A stretch of DNA of 64,000 nucleotides from Antarcticibacterium flavum (GCF_006159205.1 NZ_CP040812.1:1860001-1924000), one strand, 5' to 3'; counted from the first letter of the stretch, positions 8,776-17,128 are shown. The notes: generated by a model from the letters alone, not told the origin. Numbers and translations are program-made.

Positions 8776-8889
8776 CTATTTGCTAAGATTAGTCGTCATT
8801 GCCCGCACCGGTTAGTAGGGTGTTCCGGAAATACCGGGGCTAAACGAGATCGAATTTCAAATTTAAGATAAATTTTTTGGATTATGCGT

Positions 8890-9285
8890 TTTTAGTCGTT
8901 AGTCTTTAATCGTTAGATCCGTCGTGTTTGGTGTTTGGTGTTTGGTGTTGTTTTCTGTTTACCGTTTGCCGTTTACCGTTGGGAATTTGGTGCTTGGAAG
9001 TTTTTTCTGTTTGTTGTTTGGGGTTTGGAGTTTGGAGTTTGGTGTTTGGTGTTGGATCTATGTGGATAGGCTAAGTTTCTTTTTTTCGAGAATAATTGTA
9101 TTTAACCACGGAGTGCCACGGAGTTTTAAAAAGGAGGTACACGGAGTTTGTTAGAAAATGAGACAAGAGACAAGAGCCAAGAATCAAGAGACAAAAAATT
9201 CCATTCTCTTCACCCACCTAACATTTAAAAGTCTCGCAGCGTAGCGATCCAGACTCTATACTCCAGCAGCGCCAGCGGGTTAATT
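8890..9285. repeat. Mosaic low-complexity repeats upstream of upxY
   Basis: Holds TTAGTCGTTAG-type words at 8890-8920, GTGTTTGGTGTTTGG and CCGTTTGCCGTTTACCG runs to 9055, an ACTCCGTG block at 9103-9150 and AAGAGACAAGAGCC words after 9160. The TTAGTCG and ACTCCGTG words are oriented so that the minus (sense) strand reads CTAACGACTAA and ACTCCGTGGTTAAAT. No gene seen. Confidence 0.75.
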
Positions 9286-9289
9286 TTTT

Positions 9290-9589
9290 TTAAGTTATTT
9301 CTATCTTAAGATGTCTTCCAAGTCCGGTTTCAATTAGCTTGGAATAGGTGGAAACCTGAATATCACTTAACCCTCTCTCAATTCTGGAAATATAGCTTTT
9401 TTTAGTTCCCGTACGTTCTGCAAGTTCTTCTTGTGTAAGATTAGCCTCTTTTCTAGCTTCTTTCAGCATAACACCAAGTCTAAAAGAAAGAGAATCTGAA
9501 TCAAATTTTTCACGGGCTGAAGTTCCTTTCTTTCCGTATTTTTGAATGAGGAGGTCCTCAAAATTTGTTATATTTTTCATCTCAGCCAT
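9290..9589 (-). CDS. XRE-family antitoxin (HigA-like)
   Basis: 99 residues. An acidic N-terminal arm is followed by a helix-turn-helix (about residues 35-90: LGVMLKEARKEANLTQEELAERTGTKKSYISRIERG, described here in parts as LTQEELAERTG and KSYISRIERG). It overlaps the end of the upstream toxin gene by 8 bases, the toxin-first order typical of HigBA pairs. It should neutralise the toxin and repress the shared promoter, where a 14-bp palindrome lies at 9937-9950. Frame intact. Confidence 0.85.
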   Translation of the reverse strand: MAEMKNITNFEDLLIQKYGKKGTSAREKFDSDSLSFRLGVMLKEARKEANLTQEELAERTGTKKSYISRIERGLSDIQVSTYSKLIETGLGRHLKIEIT

Positions 9590-9920
9590 TTTTTTCTTGT
9601 AAATATTCCTTCTTTAATTTTTCGGCAAGTTTGATTTCTTTTCTTGGTGTCTTCTGAGTTTTTTTGACAAAGCAGTTGACAAGAACTACTAAGTTTCTCT
9701 CATCCATGAAACATAAGATCCTGATACTTTTGAAAGCTGTAATTACCCTAACTTCGTAAAGACCATCTGTGTTTTCAAGTGCTTTAAAAAATTTAACCGG
9801 TACCTGTCTTTCAAACCGAACTAAATCTAAAACATATTCAATCTTTTCCTGAACCTTCCCTTCCTGGTTTCTATAGAAATCAACGAAAAATTTTTTATAA
9901 AAAATTATTTGTCTTACCAC
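9582..9920 (-). CDS. HigB/RelE-superfamily toxin (phage Gp49-like)
   Basis: 112 residues, basic. VRQIIFYKKFFVDFYRNQ, VPVKFFKALENTDGLYEVRV and IRILCFMDERNLVVLVNCF match the Gp49-like HigB branch of the RelE fold. These are ribosome-dependent or free mRNA interferases that cut mRNA when the antitoxin is lost. The late KKTQKTPRKEI stretch carries the usual C-terminal basic residues. The antitoxin follows with an 8-base overlap. Frame intact, so the pair is probably functional. Confidence 0.85.
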   Translation of the reverse strand: MVRQIIFYKKFFVDFYRNQEGKVQEKIEYVLDLVRFERQVPVKFFKALENTDGLYEVRVITAFKSIRILCFMDERNLVVLVNCFVKKTQKTPRKEIKLAEKLKKEYLQEKNG

Positions 9921-9936
9921 CCGCCAAAGTTAACTA

Positions 9937-9950
9937 ATTAGTATACTAAT
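9937..9950. promoter_or_regulatory. Candidate operator of the HigBA pair
   Basis: ATTAGTATACTAAT is a perfect 14-bp palindrome 17 bases before the toxin start codon, where an autoregulating XRE antitoxin would be expected to bind. Assignment rests on position and symmetry only. Confidence 0.55.
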
Positions 9951-10079
9951 ATAGGAAAAAGAAATAAATAATAAGTGAGAAAACAGCTATTTGGAAGCAT
10001 TGAGAATGTCGGAATAGCACCACATCTCTATAGAAAGAGGATTATACGCTACGGATGCAAAAAATGAAAAAAAAGATCT

Positions 10080-10429
10080 TTTTCTTTTACTCCCCCTTCG
10101 GGGGCTACAGGGCAGCTTCCAGATTATCCTTTGTCCACTCTCCACTCTCCACTTTTTTTCAACCTATAACCTACAACTTCCACCCGTCTTGCAGCGAAGC
10201 GGTCTTGATTCTAGATTCTCGCAGCGCCAGCGGTCTTTCTTTTACTCGCCCAGACTATCCTCTCTCCTCTCTCCTCTCTCCACTTTTTTCAACCTACAAC
10301 CTACAACTTTTTTCAACCGACAACTTACAACCTACAACCAACACAGGTCCTGCAGCGAAGCGGTCTTGATTCTTGATTCCAGCAGCAAGCGTTTCTTTCT
10401 CTTTTGCTCCCCCTTTGGGGGCCGGGGGG
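10080..10429. repeat. Mosaic repeats between the HigBA promoter and the AraC gene end
   Basis: Two CCCCCTTCGGGGGC-type stems (near 10087 and 10407), CAACCTACAACC runs, CTCTCCTCTCTCC runs and three GCAGCGAAGCGGTCTTGATTC words. The second stem begins right after the stop codon of the AraC gene and may terminate it. No convincing gene. Confidence 0.7.
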
Positions 10430-11449
10430 CTACACCTCCGCCTTCCTCGTCTTCAAAAAATACTTCGGGTTCACCCCGTATTTTTCCTTGAAGATCTTGG
10501 AAAAGTAACTTCGGTTATTGAGGCCAATGGCGGTTACTATTTCAGAAATGTTTTTATCTGTGGTGAGCAGCATATCCTTTGCAGCCTCCAGTTTTTTGTG
10601 CTGAATGAACTTATTCACCGTAAGATCATAGACATACTTGAAGCCTTCCTGAAGTTTGTTCACATTGGTACCGGCTTCCTTGGCCAGGCTTTCCACGGTA
10701 AGATTGCTCCCAAGGTCCCCAAGGATACGGCGGGCAACGTAGTCTACTTTTTCGATATCAGATTTTCGAAGGATCGTGGGTAAACGGTCTACCGATTCGT
10801 CATCCTGGTACTGGGCGATCTGGATCACCAGCATATCGTAAGATTTTCCTTCCAGGTAAAGCGAACGAAGAAACCCGGTATAATCTCTGGAGTTGAGTTC
10901 CTCCATAAGATCTGCAGCACGTATGCTGTAATTTCCCTGGTAGAAGAATTGCTGGCTTGACACGGCGTCCTTAAAAAGTTCCTTAAGAGTAGGTTCCAGG
11001 TCGCGGAAGCCGTAATTGGTTCGGTGGGCAAAGGTGCTTCTTATGATCTCAAGACTGGAAACGTGCGTACGCACATTGGCTTTAAAGAAAAGTTTATGGC
11101 CGTTATACCCACTGCTGGAAACTATAATATTCTGGTACGCTTCGATCTTATGCAGTTCTTCGCTTTCCTGAAAAGCATGTGCCACCTCCCCTTCAGAACA
11201 AAAAATGAATTTTAAAGGGTGGACAGTATTAAGAGTAAAGCATATCTCGGTGTCCTCATGAAATTTGCAGTTATAGGAAATGATCCCCATCCCGCAGTCA
11301 AAACTGGAGCCTTTAATATATCCCTCCCCCAGATTTTCAGGTAGCTGGATAAGCAACTCGGCATCCCGATTATCCACAGGGGTGTCAAGATGCTTGGAAA
11401 GATCTGTTATTATCTCGTTTACCGGTAAGGTTTTGACATCAATTCTCAT
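10430..11449 (-). CDS. AraC-family transcriptional regulator
   Basis: 339 residues. The C-terminal 100 residues hold the two helix-turn-helices of the AraC/XylS DNA-binding domain, with LTVESLAKEAGTNVNKLQEG and ISEIVTAIGLNNRSYFSKIF ahead of the closing YGVNPKYF. The N-terminal 220 residues are of the long, poorly conserved sensor type seen in Bacteroidota and show no cupin motif I can name. The target and inducer are unknown. The gene is alone on its strand, divergent from the small genes at 11904 and 12137, across about 450 bases of A/T-rich spacer. Confidence 0.88.
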   Translation of the reverse strand: MRIDVKTLPVNEIITDLSKHLDTPVDNRDAELLIQLPENLGEGYIKGSSFDCGMGIISYNCKFHEDTEICFTLNTVHPLKFIFCSEGEVAHAFQESEELHKIEAYQNIIVSSSGYNGHKLFFKANVRTHVSSLEIIRSTFAHRTNYGFRDLEPTLKELFKDAVSSQQFFYQGNYSIRAADLMEELNSRDYTGFLRSLYLEGKSYDMLVIQIAQYQDDESVDRLPTILRKSDIEKVDYVARRILGDLGSNLTVESLAKEAGTNVNKLQEGFKYVYDLTVNKFIQHKKLEAAKDMLLTTDKNISEIVTAIGLNNRSYFSKIFKEKYGVNPKYFLKTRKAEV

Positions 11450-11903
11450 ATAAGGCGGGCCCGGAAATTTAGTTTTTTATAAATTTAAGAAACAACCATT
11501 CCGAAAATGATTCTTCTGTCCAAAATTAACATAACCTTTAGGTAAGATTTTTTAAAACAAGCTAAATATGGGATACAAACTAATAATAATGCGAATAACG
11601 TTAAAATCACCTACTCATAGAAAATAGACGATTCTTAATCAATTATTAAAATTTTATAAAATCTTTAATTTTTTCTGCGGAATTTGTGCCCACTATGCCC
11701 CTAAAACTCCTCTACAAGTAATAAACAGCAAGAGGCCCTACAATTATCAGTTATATTTTTCAGAAAATAATTGTTAAGAACCTGTGAATAACAGTAAACT
11801 AAATTTGTTATACGGCAATCGAAAATAATTAATTATCAGATATTTACATTCTTAATTTCTGAGGCAGCTATAGTAGTTTCCCGTTCAATTAATAATTATA
11901 GCT
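11450..11903. other. A/T-rich intergenic spacer
   Basis: About 450 bases lying upstream of the AraC gene (minus) and of two small plus-strand frames. It must hold both promoters. Unlike most spacers here it contains none of the dispersed repeat words, and I see no clear hairpin or coding frame. Confidence 0.5.
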
Positions 11904-12011
11904 ATGACAATTTTCTACATTTTACTGGGCCTCGAAGTACTTCTCATCATTACTATAACAGTGTTTTTGATGCGGAAAATTATGAAAACGCTACGCAAAA
12001 GGAAAAGATAA
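11904..12011 (+). CDS. Small single-span membrane protein (35 residues)
   Basis: The frame codes MTIFYILLGLEVLLIITITV, then a short tail ending LRKRKR. One hydrophobic segment of about 20 residues is followed by a cluster of basic residues, so the N-terminus would be outside and the tail in the cytoplasm. The size and layout are like many small membrane proteins of unknown role. Coding status is supported only by the clean hydrophobic-then-basic pattern. Confidence 0.45.
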   Translation: MTIFYILLGLEVLLIITITVFLMRKIMKTLRKRKR

Positions 12012-12136
12012 CACCGGTTGCTTTTATCTTTTCTAATTTTCCTTTTTCTGAATTATAACAAATCTTTCACGTAGCTGTCGTTTTACTTTTTGCTTAATTT
12101 TGAATACCTTGTTGAAGAAACCAACAACCAGCTAAA

Positions 12137-12316
12137 ATGAGCAAAGAAAGCGATAAATCGACACCCGTCCCTACTCCTCATGACAAGGAACACGCAAGAA
12201 ACCAGTCTACTGAAGTTGAGCGCAACAAACCCAAATCAAATGTATTATTGATAGTGGTTGCAATTATTGTAGTCCTGGTAATAATCGCAGCCTTCTCCGG
12301 CTGGCTTGATTTCTAA
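12137..12316 (+). CDS. Small tail-anchored membrane protein (59 residues)
   Basis: A polar, Lys/Glu/Pro-rich N-terminal 34 residues (MSKESDKSTPVPTPHDKE) is followed by one strongly hydrophobic segment, VLLIVVAIIVVLVIIAAF, and a short GWLDF end. The ATG is preceded by an A-rich stretch. Function unknown. It lies between the AraC gene and the arsenosugar cluster, and no partner is evident. Confidence 0.55.
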   Translation: MSKESDKSTPVPTPHDKEHARNQSTEVERNKPKSNVLLIVVAIIVVLVIIAAFSGWLDF

Positions 12317-12389
12317 AAAAGAGATTGCGCGGATTATAGCGGATTGCGCTGAAAAAGATTGCACGAATTTTGACGAATTCCGTGGATAC

Positions 12390-12715
12390 CTACGGTGTTT
12401 GAGGTTTGGTGTTTATTGTTTGTTGTTGAGATTTTCTGGCGAGGCTAATTCAGGGATTTTCGACAATATTCTTTTTTTTAACTACGGAGTTCGAGGAGTT
12501 TCAAAAGGAGTTTCACGGAGTAGACAGGAACAGCTTTCCTGTAACCTAACACGTCCCGACTATCCTCTCTCCACTTTCCACTTTCCACTTTCCACTTTTT
12601 TCAACCTACAACCTACAACCTACAACTTACAACTTACAACATTTTCAACCGACAACCGACAACCGACAACCGACAACCGACAACTGAGAACCCATTTTCC
12701 TTGCCCGCGTAATTT
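12390..12715. repeat. Mosaic low-complexity repeats before the arsenosugar cluster
   Basis: GGTTTGGTGTTTATTG words, an ACTCCGTG-type block at 12480-12520, CACTTTCCACTTTCC runs and long CAACCTACAACC and CAACCGACAACC runs (12600-12690). The frame that is open across it is just the repeat read as codons. Confidence 0.75.
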
Positions 12716-12751
12716 TATTCCAATATTTTAGACAAAAATAAAAATGAGCTT

Positions 12752-13087
12752 ATGAGCAAAACATATTACGATCCTGCCGACCTCAGGAAGTTTGGGGATA
12801 TTACAGAGTGGAATGAGGAACTGGGCAGCAAGTTCTTTGATTATTACGGGAAGGTTTTTGAAGAAGGAGCGCTGAGTGCCAGGGAGAAATCCCTCATCGC
12901 TTTAGCGGTTTCCCACGTGGTCCAATGCCCGTACTGCATAGACGCCTACACCAAAGACGGCCTGGAACGTGGAATTGAAAAGGAAGAAATGATGGAAGCC
13001 GTACACGTGGGAGCAGCAATAAAAAGCGGCGCGACGCTGGTGCATGGGGTGCAGATGATGAATAAGTATAAGAAGCTGAGTATGTAG
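12752..13087 (+). CDS. Arsenosugar biosynthesis-associated peroxidase-like protein (AhpD fold)
   Basis: 111 residues of the carboxymuconolactone decarboxylase/AhpD family. The core LSAREKSLIALAVSHVVQC runs into CPYCIDAYTKDG, giving the redox-active Cys-x-x-Cys and the downstream His in EAVHVGAAIKSGA. This branch is regularly found beside ArsS, as it is here. Its reaction is not established; a thiol-dependent peroxidase or arsenic-reducing role is plausible. It is separated from arsS by about 430 bases of repeats, so the two may be transcribed separately. Confidence 0.85.
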   Translation: MSKTYYDPADLRKFGDITEWNEELGSKFFDYYGKVFEEGALSAREKSLIALAVSHVVQCPYCIDAYTKDGLERGIEKEEMMEAVHVGAAIKSGATLVHGVQMMNKYKKLSM

Positions 13088-13089
13088 GG

Positions 13090-13514
13090 GGAGTTGGCGG
13101 TTGTCGGTTGTGAGTTGTGAGTTGTGAGTTGTCAGTTGTCAGTTGCCAGTTGAAAATGTTGTAGGTTGTAGGTTGTAGGTTGTAGTGTAGGTTAAAAAAG
13201 ACCGCTGCGCTCCAAGAATATAGAGTATAGGACGCTTCGCTGTTAGACCTTCAACAAAGTGGACACAGGACATTGAAAAGTTAAGGCGCGCTAGCAGAAG
13301 ACAGATATTTTTGTCTTGCTTCTTGTCTCTTGACTCTTGGTTCTCCAGAGAACTCCGTGCAACTCCGTGCCCAACTCCATTAACTCCGTGGTTAAATAAA
13401 AATTAATCTCGAAGAACAGAAAAATAGAATCGAACCGAACAACAAACCCCAAACAACAAACGTGAGCGCAGCGAACAAACTCCGCAGGCTCTAACGACTA
13501 AAGACTAACGACTA
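13090..13514. repeat. Mosaic low-complexity repeats upstream of arsS
   Basis: GTTGTCGG/GTTGTAGG runs, CTTGTCTCTTGACTC words, an ACTCCGTG block at 13350-13395, and CTAACGACTAAAGACTAACG running right up to the arsS ATG. No Shine-Dalgarno is visible in the repeat that abuts the start codon. Confidence 0.75.
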
Positions 13515-14576
13515 ATGACTATTTCCAAATCCCTGGCAGCAAGAAAGAACGACCTTTCAAAGCCCGCCAATCAGTTAAAATATTTGAGCAACGGGATCTT
13601 TGGGGACGGGGAACTGCCGCTGTTTAAAGATAAGATCGCGCAATCTGGTAATTATCCGTTGAAACCAAAGGCGCTGGAGATCCTGCAGCTTAATCTGGGA
13701 TATATGTGCAATCAGGTGTGCTCGCATTGCCACGTGGATGCGGGGCCGGACAGGAAGGAGATAATGACAAAAGAGACCATGCTGCAGTGCCTGGAGGTGA
13801 TCAAAACCACCGGCGCCCATACCCTGGACCTTACCGGCGGGGCACCGGAGATGAATCCGAATTTTAGGTGGTTTGTGGAGGAAGCTTCCAAAGCGGGGAT
13901 CAAAGACTTCATCGTCCGTTCAAATCTTACGATCATCCTTGCCAATAAAAAATACCACGATCTGCCGGAATTCTTTAAAAAACACAGAGTCCACGTCGTC
14001 TCCTCCCTCCCATTCTACAAAAAAGAAAAAACCGATAAACAACGCGGGAACGGAGTTTTCGATAAATCCATAAAGGCGCTGCAAATGCTAAATGCCGTGG
14101 GATATGCCCAGGAAGGGACAGATCTCAAGCTCGATCTGGTGTACAATCCCGCAGGAGCTTTTTTACCTACAGATCAGGCTTCCATGGAACGGGATTTCAA
14201 AAAAGCGCTGAAGAAGGATTTTGATATAGATTTCAACAGCCTCTTTGCGATCACCAATCTGCCGATTAGCCGTTTCCTGGAGTACCTTATAGCATCTGAA
14301 AATTACGAGGATTATATGTACGCCCTGGTGGAGGCCTACAATCCCGTCGCGGTGGAGAATGTGATGTGCACCAACACCATTTCCATAAGCTGGGACGGCT
14401 GGCTTTATGACTGCGATTTCAACCAGATGCTGGATATGAAGGTGGACAGCAAGGTCCAACACATAAGCGACTACAACGAAACCCTTCTAAATGACCGGGA
14501 GATCCTGATTTCACAGCATTGCTACGGCTGTACCGCGGGAGCAGGGAGCAGCTGCCAGGGAACTGTGACAAAATAA
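13515..14576 (+). CDS. arsS: Arsenosugar biosynthesis radical SAM protein ArsS
   Basis: 353 residues. The radical SAM core starts with MCNQVCSHCHVDAGPDRKE, giving the Cys-x3-Cys-x2-Cys cluster ligands, followed by TLDLTGGAPEMNP. The C-terminal domain ends with QHCYGCTAGAGSSCQG, the extra Cys-rich region of the family (selenocysteine in some relatives, Cys here). ArsS is known to join a 5'-deoxyadenosyl group to dimethylarsinous acid, making the nucleoside precursor of arsenosugars. It is followed by a TIGR04282 transferase and a purine nucleoside phosphorylase. The methyltransferase ArsM that should supply the substrate is not in the window. The start codon sits directly against a CTAACGACTAA repeat. 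Confidence 0.93.
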   Translation: MTISKSLAARKNDLSKPANQLKYLSNGIFGDGELPLFKDKIAQSGNYPLKPKALEILQLNLGYMCNQVCSHCHVDAGPDRKEIMTKETMLQCLEVIKTTGAHTLDLTGGAPEMNPNFRWFVEEASKAGIKDFIVRSNLTIILANKKYHDLPEFFKKHRVHVVSSLPFYKKEKTDKQRGNGVFDKSIKALQMLNAVGYAQEGTDLKLDLVYNPAGAFLPTDQASMERDFKKALKKDFDIDFNSLFAITNLPISRFLEYLIASENYEDYMYALVEAYNPVAVENVMCTNTISISWDGWLYDCDFNQMLDMKVDSKVQHISDYNETLLNDREILISQHCYGCTAGAGSSCQGTVTK

Positions 14577-14612
14577 AATTACCTTTGGCTTCTGACTAAA
14601 AAACTTCTGGAA

Positions 14613-15227
14613 TTGGCATCTCAGCTTTTAATTATTTTCATCAGGAATCTGCAACCCGGCAGGGTCAAGACGCGGCTGGCTGCCGATGTGGGCCACGAGG
14701 CGGCGATGGATATCTACAAATTTCTGCTTCAACATACCCACGGCATCACCAAAGACCTGCCTTACGATAAAGTAGTTTATTATTCCGAAAACCTTCAGCA
14801 GAACGATATTTGGGAAGAAGAGGCTTTTCAGAAAAAAGTGCAGCGGGGTAAAGACCTGGGGGACCGAATGCAGCAGGCTTTTCAGGAGGCTTTCAGCAGT
14901 GGCTATGAACAGGTGGTTATAGTTGGAAGTGATATTTACGAGCTTTCTTCCGAAGAAATAAAACAAGCCTTCAGCAGCCTTAAAGAAAATGATTATGTCC
15001 TGGGACCTGCCAAAGACGGCGGATACTATCTTCTGGGAATGACAAAACCCACGCTAAAAGTTTTTAAGAATAAATTCTGGAGTACATCTTCTGTATTGGA
15101 AGACACTTTAACCGACCTTAAAAATGAGCAGGTTTTTTTGCTGAAGGAATTAAACGATGTTGATACCTTTGAGGATATTAAGGAGCATAGGGATTTTCAG
15201 AAATTTTTTCAACATTTAAAGAAATGA
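14613..15227 (+). CDS. TIGR04282-family arsenosugar biosynthesis glycosyltransferase (DUF2064)
   Basis: 204 residues with the GT-A-like fold of DUF2064. QPGRVKTRLA near the start is the nucleotide-binding basic motif, QRGKDLGDRMQQAF and VVIVGSDIYELS hold the acidic metal/sugar site, and LGPAKDGGYYLLGM is the family signature. These proteins accompany ArsS and are thought to place a sugar or related group on the arsenic compound; the exact step is unproven. The best start is a TTG at 14613, since no ATG precedes the conserved LLIIFIRN strand. The stop codon overlaps the next start (ATGA), so it is translationally coupled to the nucleoside phosphorylase. Confidence 0.85.
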   Translation: MASQLLIIFIRNLQPGRVKTRLAADVGHEAAMDIYKFLLQHTHGITKDLPYDKVVYYSENLQQNDIWEEEAFQKKVQRGKDLGDRMQQAFQEAFSSGYEQVVIVGSDIYELSSEEIKQAFSSLKENDYVLGPAKDGGYYLLGMTKPTLKVFKNKFWSTSSVLEDTLTDLKNEQVFLLKELNDVDTFEDIKEHRDFQKFFQHLKK

Positions 15228-16036
15228 TCAAACAACTACACGAAACTACAGATTACCTCATAGATAAAGGGTTTGATAAACCTGAAATAGGCATTATCCT
15301 GGGCACCGGCCTGGGGCAGCTGATAGACGAAATTGAGATCCTCAAAGAGGTGAGTTACAATCATATTCCCAATTTTCCCACAGCCACCGTGGAATTCCAC
15401 CGAGGGAAACTCATTTACGGACTTCTGGCAGGTAAAAAAGTGGTGGTGATGCAGGGAAGGTTCCATCTTTACGAAGGTTATACCCAATTTGACGTGACCT
15501 ATCCCGTGAGAGTGATGCACCTGCTGGGAGTTAAAAAACTCCTGGTTTCCAATGCGTCCGGCTCGTTAAATCCCGATTATAAAAAAGGAGAGCTTATGTT
15601 GCTGGATGATCACCTGAATCTTCAGCCTGGTTCTCCTCTCGCTTTCAAAGGTGTGGACAAAATGGGTACCCGTTTCGTCGACCTTAGCGCACCTTATAAT
15701 GCTGAAATGAACAGCATCCTCGAGGAGATCGCCAGAGAAAATAAAATAAAACTGCACAAAGGTGTCTACGCCGCGGTCCTTGGCCCCCAGCTGGAAACCC
15801 GCGCAGAGTACCGATACCTGAGGATCATAGGAGCCGATGCCGTGGGAATGAGCACCGTCCCCGAAGTGATCGTCGCCAATCACCTTAATTTACCGGTTTC
15901 GGCCATCTCGGTAATAACAGATGAAGGCAACCCCGACAATCTGCAGCCCGTAGACATCCAGGAAATTATCGCCATGGCCCAGCAAGCCGAGCCGCAGATG
16001 ATCACGTTGTTTAAGGGGTTGATTAAACGAATTTAA
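15224..16036 (+). CDS. Purine nucleoside phosphorylase (trimeric class)
   Basis: 270 residues, the usual length of the trimeric PNP family. GIILGTGLGQL is the phosphate loop, GRFHLYEGY and NASGSLNPDYKKGE follow, and AVLGPQLETRAEYR with GADAVGMSTVPEVI hold the purine-site Glu and the Met loop. In the base-recognition strand the sequence reads VITDEGNPDN: Asp stands where the classical guanosine/inosine enzymes have Asn. By homology that change favours 6-aminopurines. Because the gene overlaps the transferase of the arsS operon by 4 bases, the likely task is to cleave adenine from the 5'-deoxyadenosyl arsenical made by ArsS. General purine salvage remains possible. Confidence 0.92.
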   Translation: MIKQLHETTDYLIDKGFDKPEIGIILGTGLGQLIDEIEILKEVSYNHIPNFPTATVEFHRGKLIYGLLAGKKVVVMQGRFHLYEGYTQFDVTYPVRVMHLLGVKKLLVSNASGSLNPDYKKGELMLLDDHLNLQPGSPLAFKGVDKMGTRFVDLSAPYNAEMNSILEEIARENKIKLHKGVYAAVLGPQLETRAEYRYLRIIGADAVGMSTVPEVIVANHLNLPVSAISVITDEGNPDNLQPVDIQEIIAMAQQAEPQMITLFKGLIKRI

Positions 16037-16043
16037 AGGTTTT

Positions 16044-16241
16044 TGTCATTCTGAGCGTAGTGAAGAATCTCAACTCCCGGTGCAGCAGGAAGAGACCGTT
16101 GCTTACATACAACGGCCTCTGGCGCTCATCTCACAATACGCAAATCCGCTTCTCTTACCGCAGATGTTCATTGGAAAGCGATGGCGATAATACACCGCAA
16201 GAGATCCTTAGTCGCGCGAAAAAGCGCTCCGCAGGATGACA
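16044..16241 (+). mobile_element. ~197 bp TGTCAT-ended MITE-like element, copy near 16.1 kb
   Basis: Starts TGTCATTCTGAGCG and ends CGCTCCGCAGGATGACA, with the shared GGTGCAGCAGGAAGAGACC and CCTTAGTCGCGCGAAAAAGC blocks inside. It is followed by a stub of another copy (TTGTCATTCCGAACG at about 16255), which leads into the GIY-YIG gene. Confidence 0.8.
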
Positions 16242-16308
16242 AAAAAGGGAGGTTTGTCATTCCGAACGCGTAAAGGAAGAAAAAAGCCGAAAATTATTAT
16301 CTTTCAAT

Positions 16309-16629
16309 ATGCGCATTCAAGGTCATCACACATATTATGTCTACATCCTCACCAACCAGCATAAAACTGTGCTGTATACAGGAGTGACAAACGATCTAAG
16401 AATTCGTTTGCAACAGCATAAAGAAGGTGCTGAAAAAAGAGAACAGTCTTTTACCGCGCGATATAATTGTTTTTTTCTGGTGCATTATGAGAAGTACACC
16501 TGGATCCAGGAAGCAATAGCACGGGAGAAGGAAATAAAGTCTTGGACGAGGAAAAAGAAAGAGGAACTAATTTCAAGAAATAATCCGAAATGGGAATTTT
16601 TGAATCATCATTTTTTCATTAACCTTTAA
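16309..16629 (+). CDS. GIY-YIG endonuclease-domain protein
   Basis: 106 residues, a stand-alone GIY-YIG domain. HTYYVYILTNQHKTVLYTGVTNDL gives the YVY and YTG motifs of the family with the catalytic Arg in LRIRLQQH. The downstream REKEIKSW supplies the metal-binding Glu. Such small proteins are common in Bacteroidota; their target is unknown. It is bracketed by copies of the TGTCAT-ended repeats, with a truncated repeat end about 40 bases before its ATG and a full copy starting 23 bases after its stop. A role in moving or maintaining those repeats is therefore worth considering, though unproven. Confidence 0.85.
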   Translation: MRIQGHHTYYVYILTNQHKTVLYTGVTNDLRIRLQQHKEGAEKREQSFTARYNCFFLVHYEKYTWIQEAIAREKEIKSWTRKKKEELISRNNPKWEFLNHHFFINL

Positions 16630-16651
16630 TATCGGGATTAAATTTCCCGCT

Positions 16652-16847
16652 TGTCATTCGAACGAAGTGAGGAATCCCTACAGCCGGTGCAGCGGGAAGA
16701 GACCGTTGCTCACATAAAACGGCATATGGCGCTTAACCAGAAAAGCGCAATTCGCTTCTCCTTCCGCAGATGCATCTGGGAAATCGACAAAACTCATTCA
16801 CCGCCCGAGATCCTTAGTCGCGCGAAAAAGCGCTCCGCAGGATGACA
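16652..16847 (+). mobile_element. ~197 bp TGTCAT-ended MITE-like element, second copy
   Basis: Starts TGTCATTCGAACGAAGTGAG and ends CGCTCCGCAGGATGACA. It lies directly after the GIY-YIG gene and is separated from the next copy by only 14 bases. Confidence 0.8.
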
Positions 16848-16861
16848 AAAAATGGGTGGTT

Positions 16862-17059
16862 TGTCATTCCGAACGAAGTGAGGAATCCCTACAGCCGGTG
16901 CAGCGGGAAGAGACCGTTGCTCTCATACAACAGCTTATGCCGCTCATCTCACAATACGCAAATTCGCTTCTCCTACCGCAGATGCTTTCAGGAATGCCAC
17001 AAAACTCCTTCACCGCAAGAGATCCTTAGTCGCGCGAAAAAGCGCTCCGCAGGATGACA
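16862..17059 (+). mobile_element. ~197 bp TGTCAT-ended MITE-like element, third copy
   Basis: Starts TGTCATTCCGAACGAAGTG and ends CGCTCCGCAGGATGACA. A short stub of the right end is repeated at about 17073-17105 (CGCGCGAAAAAGCGCTCCG), showing local tandem slippage of the terminus. Confidence 0.8.
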
Positions 17060-17128
17060 AAAAATGGGTGGTTTGTCGCGCGAAAAAGCGCTCCGTAGGG
17101 TGACAAAGAGAGGGAAAGAAGAAAAATC

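Noticed and set aside
10055..10491. Overlapping frames of about 100 codons near 10.1-10.5 kb
   Set aside because: They read through CTCTCC and CAACCTACAACC runs and into the antisense of the AraC gene.
12306..12731. 141-codon frame before the peroxidase-like gene
   Set aside because: Its codons are ACTCCGTG, CACTTTCC and CAACCTAC repeat words; not a protein.
16651..17057. Open frames of 64-71 codons within the TGTCAT elements
   Set aside because: The same frame recurs because the element recurs; no start site or conserved domain supports it.
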